From contig CAWGOZ010000006.1 of the NCBI GenBank assembly GCA_963824345.1, forward strand, positions 124,001 to 188,000: DNA of 64,000 nucleotides, in the 5' to 3' direction. The DNA comes from Palsa-89 sp963824345 (lineage in GTDB: Bacteria; Acidobacteriota; Terriglobia; Bryobacterales; Bryobacteraceae). The notes under the pieces were generated by a model. It saw only the letters and a program-made list of their open reading frames with translations. It was not told the origin of the DNA and did not search any database. Positions within the stretch are counted from its first letter, which is position 1, and the number at the start of each line of letters is the position of its first letter. The translations under genes and the position numbers were made by a program. Shown here in pieces: positions 1 through 7,784 of this stretch.

Positions 1-2
1 TG

Positions 3-56
3 TTCAAGGACGTGGACGTGCCGAAGCTAGCTCCATCGGAAGTGTTGGGCGACTAA
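3..56 (+). CDS. C-terminal end of a gene cut by the window edge
   Basis: Reading frame 3 is open from the window edge and ends in TAA at 54-56. It encodes 17 residues ending in KLAPSEVLGD. The tail is too short to assign a family. Its stop overlaps the stop of the convergent amidohydrolase gene by three bases, which is a common arrangement for real convergent genes. It could also be chance open sequence. Confidence 0.4.
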   Translation, partial: FKDVDVPKLAPSEVLGD

Positions 57-1324
57 TTCAGCAGATCCAGCATCGCGACGGTTTCCGCCTGCACGGCGGC
101 CTTGAGCGTAGTCTCCCGCACCGGCGTCCATTGCGGGGAATGCGGCGCGGGAACCGGTATTCCGGTTCTCAAAGACTCGGCCAGCTTGGCCGGATCCACG
201 GCCCCAATGTGCAGCAGCGCGGCCTTCACTCCGGCGCGGCCGTACTCGGAAAAATCCTCGGAGGTCATTTTAGCCGGCATCTCCACCACGCCGCCCGCCG
301 GCAAGCTCTTCCTGAGGGCCGCGGCGAGACGATTGGTCAGGTCCGGATCGTTGTAAACGGCCTCGTCGCTCACCATCCCTGGAGTGGGTGTGATCAGCGG
401 TTCGCGCGGCGCGCCGGCCGCCGCGGCCTCAGCCTTAGCGATGCGGGCGATCGCCTCGAGCACGCGCTTGCGAACCGCGGGGTCGAACGTACGGACCGAT
501 AACAGCAGTTGCACCTGATCGGGAATGATGTTGTTTTTCGTCCCTCCATGGATGGCGCCGACAGTGAGGACGGCGGGGCTCCTCGGATCGACTTCACGCG
601 AGATGATGGTCTGCCAGGCAACGACGGTACGGGCCGCGATCACCACCGGATCCACGGTGTTCTGCGGCATCGCGCCGTGCCCCCCACGGCCGAAGATAGT
701 GACTGTCGGGAAGTCGGCGGCGGCCCGGAAGAAGCCCGCGTGATAGCCGATCTGTCCGGCAGGCAGCGAATCGTCGTCGTGCAGCGCGAGGGCGAAATCG
801 GGCTTGGGAAAACGAACGAACAGTCCGTCCTTCAGCATTGCGGACGCGCCCTGGCCCGCCTCTTCGGCGGGCTGCCCGATGAGCATCAAGGTGCCGTGCC
901 AACGCTCGCGATGCTCCGCCATCCATTGCGCGGCGCCGGTCCAGGCGGCCATGTGAATATCGTGCCCGCAGGCGTGCATCACGCCCGCCTTCTGGCTGGA
1001 GAACGGCAGCCCGGTTTGCTCCGTTACCGGGAGGGCATCCAGTTCGGTGCGCAGCATGACAACGGGTCCGGCGCCGTTTTTGAGCAGGCCGACCACGCCG
1101 GTGCCACCTACGCCCGTGGTGACTTCATATCCCAGCGTTGTCAGAACCCCCGCAAGTTTCGCAGCCGTTCGTTGCTCTTCAAATGCCAGCTCCGGGTTCG
1201 CGTGCAGATCGATGTAGAGAGCTTCGATGCGCGGGTACAGACTGTCGATGTCGGATGCCGATGGACCTGGCGAAGCCGCGCTACCAGCCAGCGCAGTGAT
1301 GCTAAGGAGACAGGCAAGACGCAT
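53..1324 (-). CDS. Secreted M20-family amidohydrolase (IAA-amino acid hydrolase/carboxypeptidase type)
   Basis: The product has 423 residues, the usual length for M20D metallohydrolases that cleave N-acyl amino acids or small amide-linked substrates. A short signal peptide (residues 1 to about 18, ending in AGSAAS) points to export. The body starts with the family's LHxNPELAFEE motif and carries HACGHDIHMA, with the metal-binding Cys and His of the di-metal centre. A second metal motif, QPAEEAGQGA, follows, and a typical dimerisation insert sits in the middle. The start lies two bases after the rapZ stop (TAACCATG), so it should be co-transcribed with rapZ, hpf and rpoN. The physiological substrate cannot be read from the sequence. 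Confidence 0.88.
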   Translation of the reverse strand: MRLACLLSITALAGSAASPGPSASDIDSLYPRIEALYIDLHANPELAFEEQRTAAKLAGVLTTLGYEVTTGVGGTGVVGLLKNGAGPVVMLRTELDALPVTEQTGLPFSSQKAGVMHACGHDIHMAAWTGAAQWMAEHRERWHGTLMLIGQPAEEAGQGASAMLKDGLFVRFPKPDFALALHDDDSLPAGQIGYHAGFFRAAADFPTVTIFGRGGHGAMPQNTVDPVVIAARTVVAWQTIISREVDPRSPAVLTVGAIHGGTKNNIIPDQVQLLLSVRTFDPAVRKRVLEAIARIAKAEAAAAGAPREPLITPTPGMVSDEAVYNDPDLTNRLAAALRKSLPAGGVVEMPAKMTSEDFSEYGRAGVKAALLHIGAVDPAKLAESLRTGIPVPAPHSPQWTPVRETTLKAAVQAETVAMLDLLN

Positions 1325-1326
1325 GG

Positions 1327-2214
1327 TTATTTTCCGATGTCCCGGTGCGTCTCTTTTACTTGAAATCCAGCGTGCGCCAGGCGCTTGCGGATTGCACCGG
1401 CGATCATGACCGAGCGATGGTGTCCGCCGGTGCAGCCGAACGCGATGGTCAGATAGCTCTTGCCTTCGCGAGCGTAGTGCGGGATCAGATAGATCAGCAG
1501 ATCCGAGATGCGATCGATAAACTCGATGGTCTGCGGAAACGACCGAATATAGCGCACCACGCTGGGATTCCGGCCGGTCAGATTCTTGAACTCCGGGATG
1601 TAGTTGGGGTTCGGCAGAAAGCGGACGTCGAAGACCAGATCGCTATCGGCGGGCACTCCATGCCGGTAACCGAAGCTGGTGATATCGATTCGGATGCTGG
1701 ACTCGCTGCTGGCGCCGCTGAATTTTTCGCCGATCACTTCGCGCAGCTCGTGCACGTTGAACTTCGTGGTATCGATGATGTGGTCGGCCACGCTGCGAAT
1801 CGGGGCCAGCAGCTCGCGTTCGGTCCGCAAGCTTTTCCGCACCGAAGCCTGCGTGCCCAGCGGATGAGGACGCCGTGTTTCGCTGAAGCGCCGCGCCAGC
1901 GTGACGTCGTCGGCTTCCAGGAACACCAGCGTGGCCGGCGTCTTGCGCCGCAGCCGTTCGAAGAGCGCGGGAAATTGCGCCAGTTGCTCACCCTCGCGAA
2001 TGTCGATCACTAGCGCCGCGCGCCTGACGTGCCCGGAGCCCTTGGCGAGTTCCGCAAACTTGGGGATCAGCTCGATGGGCAAATTGTCCACCGCGTAATA
2101 GCCGAGATCCTCGAACGCCTTGAGGACCGTGGCCTTGCCGGAGCCGCTGAGGCCGGTAATGACAACCAGCTCGGCTCCGTTGGGATCCGGATGTCCCGCA
2201 CCCTTTTTAGCCAC
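1327..2214 (-). CDS. rapZ: RapZ/YvcJ-family nucleotide-binding protein (RNase adapter)
   Basis: The 295 residues span the full family. The N-terminal P-loop ATPase domain has GLSGSGKAT followed by the hallmark FEDLGYYAVDNLP. The C-terminal domain has the conserved FGCTGGHHRSV. In enterobacteria RapZ directs decay of the GlmZ small RNA and senses glucosamine-6-phosphate; in other phyla it is a nucleotide-binding protein of less certain role. The Walker A Ser/Thr after Lys is Ala here. The GTG start overlaps the hpf stop by one base (TAGTG), and the rpoN-hpf-rapZ order is classical, so the identification is firm. The E. coli function may not carry over. Confidence 0.93.
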   Translation of the reverse strand: MAKKGAGHPDPNGAELVVITGLSGSGKATVLKAFEDLGYYAVDNLPIELIPKFAELAKGSGHVRRAALVIDIREGEQLAQFPALFERLRRKTPATLVFLEADDVTLARRFSETRRPHPLGTQASVRKSLRTERELLAPIRSVADHIIDTTKFNVHELREVIGEKFSGASSESSIRIDITSFGYRHGVPADSDLVFDVRFLPNPNYIPEFKNLTGRNPSVVRYIRSFPQTIEFIDRISDLLIYLIPHYAREGKSYLTIAFGCTGGHHRSVMIAGAIRKRLAHAGFQVKETHRDIGK

Positions 2215-2804
2215 TAGCTTTCAATGAGATCGAAATGTCCGTCGGGGCGGCGCATGAGCACCGTCACCCGGTCGGTTTGCGCGTCGCGATAAACCAGATA
2301 GTCTTGCGACGCCTCCATTTCGAGCATCGCCTCCTCGAGACTCATCGGTTTCCTGCCGTCCGAATGGTTCACTCGAAACACCCGTTTCGGAGCGGCCCTC
2401 TTGGCGGCGCTGGTGCGGCCACTGATGGCTGCGGCTTTCTTGGGAGGGGCGGCCGCGGGTTGGAAAATCTCGCTGGCTTTGGCTCCGTCGGCCTCCTTGT
2501 CGCGAACGCGACGGGTGTCGCGCCAGCGGGCGCCCAGCTTCAAAATCTGCTTCTCGAGTTTGTCGAACGCCATGTGCGCGGCGGCCCCTGGGTCGGCGTC
2601 GGTAGCGATTCCAACCAGCGCGTGATCCCAGGCATTCACAGTGATTTCCACTTTGTGAAGAAAGCGCTCCTGCGTCAGGACAATGTGCGCCTCCTTTTCG
2701 CCGCGCCGCTCCAGGGACTTGGACAGCTTCTGCAATTTGGCTTCGAGTTTTCCCCGCTGCCTGGCAGGGATGAGGTCCGCTTTTCCTGTGTAGCTTATTT
2801 TCAT
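2214..2804 (-). CDS. hpf: Long-form ribosome hibernation promoting factor
   Basis: The 196 residues hold an N-terminal S30AE/YfiA domain (1 to about 100, starting MKISYTGKADLIP). A basic Ala/Lys-rich linker follows, then a C-terminal domain of about 55 residues ending in MRRPDGHFDLIES, which is the dimerisation domain of long HPF. Long HPF binds the 30S decoding region and drives 100S ribosome dimers in stationary phase. The gene lies 25 bases downstream of rpoN and overlaps rapZ by one base, matching the conserved rpoN-hpf gene pair of many bacteria. Confidence 0.93.
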   Translation of the reverse strand: MKISYTGKADLIPARQRGKLEAKLQKLSKSLERRGEKEAHIVLTQERFLHKVEITVNAWDHALVGIATDADPGAAAHMAFDKLEKQILKLGARWRDTRRVRDKEADGAKASEIFQPAAAPPKKAAAISGRTSAAKRAAPKRVFRVNHSDGRKPMSLEEAMLEMEASQDYLVYRDAQTDRVTVLMRRPDGHFDLIES

Positions 2805-2829
2805 GGCGTCCGGCTCGGCTGGGTATGGC

Positions 2830-4407
2830 TTACGCGCGAACCCGCCGCTGATGAGTCGATGGGATTTTCATGTCTTCCCTATACTTGGCTACCGTGCGGC
2901 GCGTGACATCGATCCCTTCGTCCTTCAAGCGAGCGGTGATCTGTTCGTCCGTCAACGGATGCTGGGTGTCTTCCTCTTCGATCATTTTCTTGACGCGGCG
3001 TTTCAGGATCAATAGCGGCGTCGCGCTGCCCGCGCTGCCCTGCACCGCCTCCGAGAAGAAATAGCGCAGTTCGAACACTCCTTGCGGCGTGTCGGCGTAC
3101 TTGCTGGCCACCGCGCGGCTCACGGTCGACGGATGCACGCCGATCTCCTCGGCCACTTCCTTGATCATCATGGGCTTTAGTTGATCGATGCCGTGCTCCA
3201 GAAACTCCAGCTGTCGCCGCACGATGGATTGGCAAACTTTCAGGATGGTTTGCTTGCGCTGCTCGATGTTCTTGATCAGCTGGATGGCGGCCGCGTAGCG
3301 GTCCTTCACGTAGTTCCGGATTTCCTTGCTCGGCTCCTGATCGCGATCCAGCATCTTGCGGTACTGCGCGTTCAAGCGCAGCTGCGGAAGATCGTCGTCA
3401 TTTAACTGGATGATGAACTCGTCGCCCTCTTTGAAAATGTAAACGTCGGGCTCAACTTGCCGAGCGCCCGCTCCCGAGTAACGCAGGCCGGGATAAGGGT
3501 CCAGAAAGCGAATCACGTCCAAGGCCATCTGGACGTGCTCTAAAGGCCGACCCAGTTGCTTGGCGATTTCCTTGATTTGCCGCGTCTCGAGCAGCTTTAG
3601 ATGATTCGAAACAATCTGCCAGGCTACGCCGCCGCGCCCGTTCCGGCTTTCGATCTGCAACAACAGGCATTCCCGCACGTCGGTGGCGCCCACGCCCGCC
3701 GGATCCAGCGACTGCACTACCCGCAGGCCTTCCTTCACTTCATCGAGAGAGTGCTGTCCGGACTCGGCGATCTCCTCCAAAGTGGCCGTCAGATAGCCAT
3801 TTTCGTCGAGATTGCCGATGATGTTCTCAGCCGCGTCGCGCACCGCCTCCGACATGATCAGCACGCTCAACTGCGAATGCAAATGATCGCTCAGCGTTAC
3901 GGGCGAGGAAAGAAAGGTTTCGAAGGACGGCTTTTCCACCTGCTCAGACGCCGGGCTCTTGTATCCGGGATCCAAATAATCGTCGAAGAAAGTTCCGAAG
4001 TCGATCTCATCGAATGGATCCTTCTCGGTCTTTTGTTCGGGGACTTCGGTTTCCTGCGCGGGCGCCGCGGCAGCCTGCTCCAGCGTGACCTCGGGAGGTG
4101 ATGCTTCCGGAATGCCGGCCGCGATTTCAGGCTCCGATCCGGTGCCGTTTACAGTTTCGAGGATCACATGGTCGGAGGGATCGGAGACGCGCTCGGCCTC
4201 GAGAATCGATTGCATCTCCTCGGGGGTGAGCTCTTCTATCCCATCCGCCGACTCTTCCAGCACCGGGTTCTCGGCGATCTCTTGCGTGATCATGTCCTTC
4301 AGTTCCAGCCGGTTCAACTGCAGAACCGTGACCATCTGGACAAGGCCGGGAGTGAGTATCTGCTTCTGCGAGACCTTGAGCTGAAGTCTAGGCGAAAGCA
4401 TGGACAT
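2830..4407 (-). CDS. rpoN: RNA polymerase sigma-54 factor
   Basis: The 525 residues show the full sigma-54 layout. Region I (1-50) is Gln/Leu-rich and binds activator and core, with LKVSQKQILTPGLVQMV. An acidic region II follows at about 60-140. The core-binding domain contains the YLTATLEEIA segment. The C-terminal helix-turn-helix includes HPSTVSRAVASKY, and the RpoN box reads RRTVAKYRE near the end. Sigma-54 recognises -24/-12 promoters and needs AAA+ activators; none is encoded in this window. It heads the operon rpoN-hpf-rapZ-amidohydrolase. Confidence 0.97.
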   Translation of the reverse strand: MSMLSPRLQLKVSQKQILTPGLVQMVTVLQLNRLELKDMITQEIAENPVLEESADGIEELTPEEMQSILEAERVSDPSDHVILETVNGTGSEPEIAAGIPEASPPEVTLEQAAAAPAQETEVPEQKTEKDPFDEIDFGTFFDDYLDPGYKSPASEQVEKPSFETFLSSPVTLSDHLHSQLSVLIMSEAVRDAAENIIGNLDENGYLTATLEEIAESGQHSLDEVKEGLRVVQSLDPAGVGATDVRECLLLQIESRNGRGGVAWQIVSNHLKLLETRQIKEIAKQLGRPLEHVQMALDVIRFLDPYPGLRYSGAGARQVEPDVYIFKEGDEFIIQLNDDDLPQLRLNAQYRKMLDRDQEPSKEIRNYVKDRYAAAIQLIKNIEQRKQTILKVCQSIVRRQLEFLEHGIDQLKPMMIKEVAEEIGVHPSTVSRAVASKYADTPQGVFELRYFFSEAVQGSAGSATPLLILKRRVKKMIEEEDTQHPLTDEQITARLKDEGIDVTRRTVAKYREDMKIPSTHQRRVRA

Positions 4408-4483
4408 CTGCTGCCATCATAACACCGGCTGCTCGCAAGTATCAGTCAATTTAGCAACGAGCTTGGCCCTCCTGAGAGGGCGA

Positions 4484-5065
4484 CTAGCTTTGCTGTTTGC
4501 CGCGCGGAACGAAGTTCAAGGACGCCGAGTTCATGCAGTAGCGCAGGTGCGTGGGCGGCGGGCCGTCGTCGAAAACGTGCCCCAGATGAGCGTCGCAACG
4601 GGTGCAAAGCACTTCGTCCCTTTGCATCCCATGCGAGTTGTCGGTCTGAACCGCGACATTTTCCTTCGCGATCGGCTGCCAAAAGCTGGGCCAGCCCGTG
4701 CCGGACTCGAACTTGGTTTTGGAATCGAACAGAACCGTGTTGCAGCAGATGCAGTGGTACAGCCCGTCGGCGTGGTTGCTCGCGTACTTGCCGCTGAAGG
4801 GCCGCTCGGTGCCGGCCTGGCGCGTCACTTCGAACTGTTCCGGATCCAACTGCTTCTTCCACTCGGCCAGAGGCTTTTCGATCTTTTCTACCTCGACCAC
4901 GCCGGTGCGAACGCCGGATGCGTCGAACTCGACGAGTTTCACTAGCTGCTTTTTCGCTGTTCCAAACGCCGATGCGGTTTTTAGCAGCGTCGCTGCGGGC
5001 ACGCCTGCGCCCAGCAGTCTCAGAAAGAACCGCCGGTGTGACTTGGGGGAATTGGGAACGCTCAT
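4484..5065 (-). CDS. msrB: Exported peptide-methionine (R)-S-oxide reductase
   Basis: MsrB reduces the R-epimer of methionine sulfoxide in proteins. The 193 residues start with a twin-arginine-like leader (HRRFFLRLLGAG), then the MsrB domain. Two zinc CxxC pairs are visible (CICC and CTRC), with the GTGWPSFW and HLGHVFDDG motifs and the catalytic RYCMNSASLNFVP; the canonical form is RYCxNS. I chose the ATG at 5065 because it forms an ATGA overlap with the msrA stop and has GAGG just upstream. A longer start at 5083 would run 22 bases into msrA. The leader implies work outside the cytoplasm, together with MsrA. Confidence 0.93.
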   Translation of the reverse strand: MSVPNSPKSHRRFFLRLLGAGVPAATLLKTASAFGTAKKQLVKLVEFDASGVRTGVVEVEKIEKPLAEWKKQLDPEQFEVTRQAGTERPFSGKYASNHADGLYHCICCNTVLFDSKTKFESGTGWPSFWQPIAKENVAVQTDNSHGMQRDEVLCTRCDAHLGHVFDDGPPPTHLRYCMNSASLNFVPRGKQQS

Positions 5066-5727
5066 TGCTTGCCTCGCTTGCACATCTCTGGAAATTCCGC
5101 GCGCAGGTTGGTCAGCTTGGGTAGGTCGTTATAGGCGACATAGGGCTGGTGCGGATTTCGCGCGACGTAATTCTGATGGTATTCTTCCGCCGCATAAAAC
5201 CCTTGCAGCGGCGCCACCTTGGTGACGATGGGCCCATGAAATATCTTGGCCTCGGTCAGTTGCTGGATGTAGGCTTCGGCGATGTGCTTCTGCTCTTCGG
5301 TGGTGTAAAAGATCTCCGAGCGGTATTGGGTGCCCGTGTCCGGGCCCTGGCGGTTCAATTCGGTTGGATCGTGAGCCACGGAAAAATAGATCTTCAGGAG
5401 CTGGCCGAAGGAAACCTGCGTGGGATCGAAAGTAACCTGAACGGACTCGGCGTGGCCAGTGGTGCCGGTGCTGACGATCTCATAATGCGCGTTGGCTTTG
5501 CTTCCGCCGGCGTAGCCGGAGATCGCGCTGGTGACTCCCTTGATTTCAGAAAACACGGCCTGCACGCCCCAGAAGCATCCACCGGCGAGAACCACCGTCT
5601 CGGATTTTTTCTCCGACCGGTTTTCATCCACGGTGGGACCCGGCAGGCTGGCTGCGCACAATGTGAAGCCGGCGATCAAGCTGATCAAGCCGGCTGTTCG
5701 AAGGGAACGGACGATGGGTTTTGACAT
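5062..5727 (-). CDS. msrA: Exported peptide-methionine (S)-S-oxide reductase
   Basis: MsrA repairs the S-epimer of methionine sulfoxide. The 221 residues begin with a hydrophobic signal segment (about residues 9-28) and then the MsrA fold, with catalytic GGCFWGVQAVF, the GYAGG motif and a Cys close to the C-terminus (EMCKRGKQ) that can act as recycling cysteine. The start at 5727 is preferred over 5748 because AGGAG lies eight bases upstream. It overlaps msrB in an ATGA junction, so the two are translationally coupled. A perfect 6+1+6 palindrome lies about 30 bases upstream of the start. Confidence 0.94.
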   Translation of the reverse strand: MSKPIVRSLRTAGLISLIAGFTLCAASLPGPTVDENRSEKKSETVVLAGGCFWGVQAVFSEIKGVTSAISGYAGGSKANAHYEIVSTGTTGHAESVQVTFDPTQVSFGQLLKIYFSVAHDPTELNRQGPDTGTQYRSEIFYTTEEQKHIAEAYIQQLTEAKIFHGPIVTKVAPLQGFYAAEEYHQNYVARNPHQPYVAYNDLPKLTNLRAEFPEMCKRGKQ

Positions 5728-5754
5728 GGAATTAACTCCTTGGCGCATATTGCA

Positions 5755-5767
5755 CTGATAGTATCAG
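5755..5767. promoter_or_regulatory. Palindrome upstream of msrAB
   Basis: CTGATA-G-TATCAG is a perfect inverted repeat with one central base. It sits between the divergent msrA and DipZ-like genes, about 28 bases upstream of the msrA start. The position would suit an operator. No regulator is identified and the site is inferred from symmetry alone. Confidence 0.35.
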
Positions 5768-5845
5768 TTTAGCGCCTTCGTCGGCATCCTGGGTGGACGT
5801 ATATACTAGACATCGTCTGTCATACCGGACAGCGGGAAGGAGTCC

Positions 5846-7447
5846 ATGGTACTGCTCGTTGTGGCCTTTCTGGGCGGCATTCTCACCATCATCAGCCCTT
5901 GCATTTTGCCGGTGCTCCCGTTTGTGTTCGCGAAAGCCGACCAGCCTTTTCGCAAAAGCGGACTCCCATTGCTGGCCGGAATGGCTCTTACCTTCGCGGG
6001 ATTTGCCGCGATCGCGACCGTGGGCGGCGGATGGGTGGTGCGCGCCAATCAATACGGACGGGTGGCTGCTCTGGTTGTGCTGGCGATCTTCGGCTTGACG
6101 CTTCTTTGGCCCGCCCTGGCCGATCGACTCTCGCGGCCTTTCGTGCGGCTCGGCAGCCGGCTAGCGGCCCCGTCAAATTCCGGCCGCGCGCCCGATTCAA
6201 ATCCCAACGCGCTGCGATCCTTATTGCTCGGCGTTGCCACGGGACTGCTCTGGGCTCCCTGCGCCGGGCCGATTCTGGGATTGATTCTGACCGGCGCAGC
6301 GCTCGAAGGCGCGAGCAGCCACAGTGCTCTCCTGCTGCTGGCCTATGCCGCCGGCGCAGCCACTTCATTAGCGGTCGCGCTGCTGGCGGGCGGACGGGTC
6401 TTCGCTGCGCTCAAACGGTCCTTGGGAGCCGACGTTTGGATCCGCGGCACCTTGGGCGCGCTTGTTCTAGCTGGCGTCGTTGTCATTGCATTCGGGCTGG
6501 ATCGCGGCCTGTTAACGCAAATTTCGCTCGCGAGCACCTCGGGCGTGGAACAATCGCTGATTGACCGTTTGCATCCCACGGTTGAAGCCCAGAACGCTCC
6601 AGCCAAAAACCCAGGCGGAATGATGATGATGATGTCCTCCACCGCGCCAGGCGCGGCGGCCGGTCCGCAGATGATGCCGGATCTCTCGGGCGCCATCGCA
6701 TGGATCAATTCCCCGCCCTTGAATCGCGATCAGCTTAAGGGACATGTGGTCCTGGTGGATTTCTGGACCTACTCCTGCATCAATTGCCTGCGATCCATTC
6801 CTTACGTTCGCGCGTGGGCGGACAAATATAAGGACAGCGGCTTGATTGTCATCGGAGTGCATACGCCCGAGTTTGCTTTCGAGAAAGACCAGGACAACGT
6901 TCGCCGCGCCGTGCATGAGTTGAAGATCGCCTATCCCGTGGCGCTCGACAACGACTATAAGATTTGGAAGGCCTTCAACAACTCCTACTGGCCGGCAGAT
7001 TATCTGGTGGATGCCACCGGCCATATTCGCTTTCACCATTTCGGCGAGGGCAAGTATGACGAATCGGAGCAGCAGATCCAGCAGTTGCTGAAGGAAAACA
7101 ATCCGCAGCTTTCAGTCAATGGAGTGGTGAAGGTTGCGGCCACTGGCGCCGAGGCTCCGCCCGACAGCGATGTCGAATCGCCCGAAACCTACGTCGGCTA
7201 CGAGCGCGCGGATAGCTTTTTGTCTCCCGGCGGATTGAAGCAGGATGTCGCGAACGTATACACCCTCCCGAAACATCTGGAGTTGAATCAATGGGGGCTC
7301 GCAGGCAATTGGACCGGATCACGCCCAGGTTGCGAGTCTCGATTCGGCGCGCGGCAAGATCGTATTCCGTTTTCACGCGCGCGACGTGCACCTGGTGTTG
7401 GGGCCTGCGGCCAACGGCAAGCCGGTCCGCTTCCGCGTGACCATTGA
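5846..7447 (+). CDS. DipZ-like membrane thiol-disulfide protein (CcdA + thioredoxin), 3' end frameshifted
   Basis: The N-terminal half (about 1-240) is a CcdA/DsbD-type membrane domain with ISPCILPVLPFVFA and LLWAPCAGPILG, the two cysteine motifs that carry electrons across the membrane. A thioredoxin-like domain (about 290-430) has the redox motif YSCINCLRSIPY and a GVHTPEFAFEKD segment typical of DipZ. After LNQWGLAGNWT, near 7312, the frame goes wrong: the last 45 or so residues are out-of-frame sequence. The true C-terminal domain continues in the next frame from about 7311 to 7622. GGAAGGAG precedes the ATG. The gene is divergent to exported MsrAB, which need periplasmic reductant, so a functional link is plausible. 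Confidence 0.82.
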   Translation: MVLLVVAFLGGILTIISPCILPVLPFVFAKADQPFRKSGLPLLAGMALTFAGFAAIATVGGGWVVRANQYGRVAALVVLAIFGLTLLWPALADRLSRPFVRLGSRLAAPSNSGRAPDSNPNALRSLLLGVATGLLWAPCAGPILGLILTGAALEGASSHSALLLLAYAAGAATSLAVALLAGGRVFAALKRSLGADVWIRGTLGALVLAGVVVIAFGLDRGLLTQISLASTSGVEQSLIDRLHPTVEAQNAPAKNPGGMMMMMSSTAPGAAAGPQMMPDLSGAIAWINSPPLNRDQLKGHVVLVDFWTYSCINCLRSIPYVRAWADKYKDSGLIVIGVHTPEFAFEKDQDNVRRAVHELKIAYPVALDNDYKIWKAFNNSYWPADYLVDATGHIRFHHFGEGKYDESEQQIQQLLKENNPQLSVNGVVKVAATGAEAPPDSDVESPETYVGYERADSFLSPGGLKQDVANVYTLPKHLELNQWGLAGNWTGSRPGCESRFGARQDRIPFSRARRAPGVGACGQRQAGPLPRDH

Positions 7448-7622
7448 CGGCAAAGCCCCGGGAGCCAATCACGGAGTGGATACCGACGAGCAAGGCAACG
7501 GAAAGATTACAGATCAGCGTCTGTACCAGCTCATCCGCCAGAAGGACGCCATTGAGGACCGCACGTTTGAGATCGAGTTTCTCGACCCAGGCGCGCAGGC
7601 CTACGCGTTCACGTTTGGATGA
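7311..7622 (+). pseudogene. Displaced C-terminal domain of the DipZ-like protein (frameshift)
   Basis: Frame 3 from about 7311 reads DHAQVASLDSARGK and then ARDVHLVLGPAANGKPVRF, continuing to YAFTFG and TGA at 7620-7622. This matches the beta-sandwich C-terminal domain that follows thioredoxin in DipZ proteins. It begins exactly where the upstream frame stops making sense. The shift from frame 2 to frame 3 corresponds to one extra base, or two missing bases, around 7312-7318. It is either a real mutation or a sequencing/assembly error. No separate start or ribosome site is evident. Confidence 0.75.
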
Positions 7623-7633
7623 TCGTCAACATT

Positions 7634-7766
7634 ACCGAGCCGCGACCTTTACCGAGCCGCGACCTTTACCGAGCCGCGACCTTTACCGAGCCGCGACCTT
7701 TACCGAGCCGCGACCTTTACCGAGCCGCGACCTTTACCGAGCCGCGACCTTTACCGAGCCGCGACC
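7634..7766. repeat. Tandem array of a 17-bp unit (7.8 copies)
   Basis: The unit accgagccgcgaccttt starts at 7634, 7651, 7668, 7685, 7702, 7719, 7736 and 7753. Seven copies are full and identical; the eighth loses its last three bases and runs into gtgaggaagcggtc. The array lies between the convergent ends of the DipZ-like and propeller genes. The last unit plus its continuation is itself a copy of a dispersed element also found at 10410 and 23754. Confidence 0.95.
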
Positions 7767-7775
7767 GTGAGGAAG
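7753..7775 (+). repeat. Dispersed intergenic element, copy 1
   Basis: This copy joins CCGAGCCGCGACCGTGAGG to AAGCGG. The same core occurs at 10410-10432 (direct) and 23754-23777 (inverted, with GTAAGGGAG). All three copies lie at or just outside gene ends. The 17-bp array next to it appears to have grown from the first 14 bases of this element. Confidence 0.75.
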
Positions 7776-7784
7776 CGGTCCCCG

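Noticed and set aside
7634..7766. CRISPR array
   Set aside because: The 17-bp units are head-to-tail with no spacers, and no cas genes are in the window.
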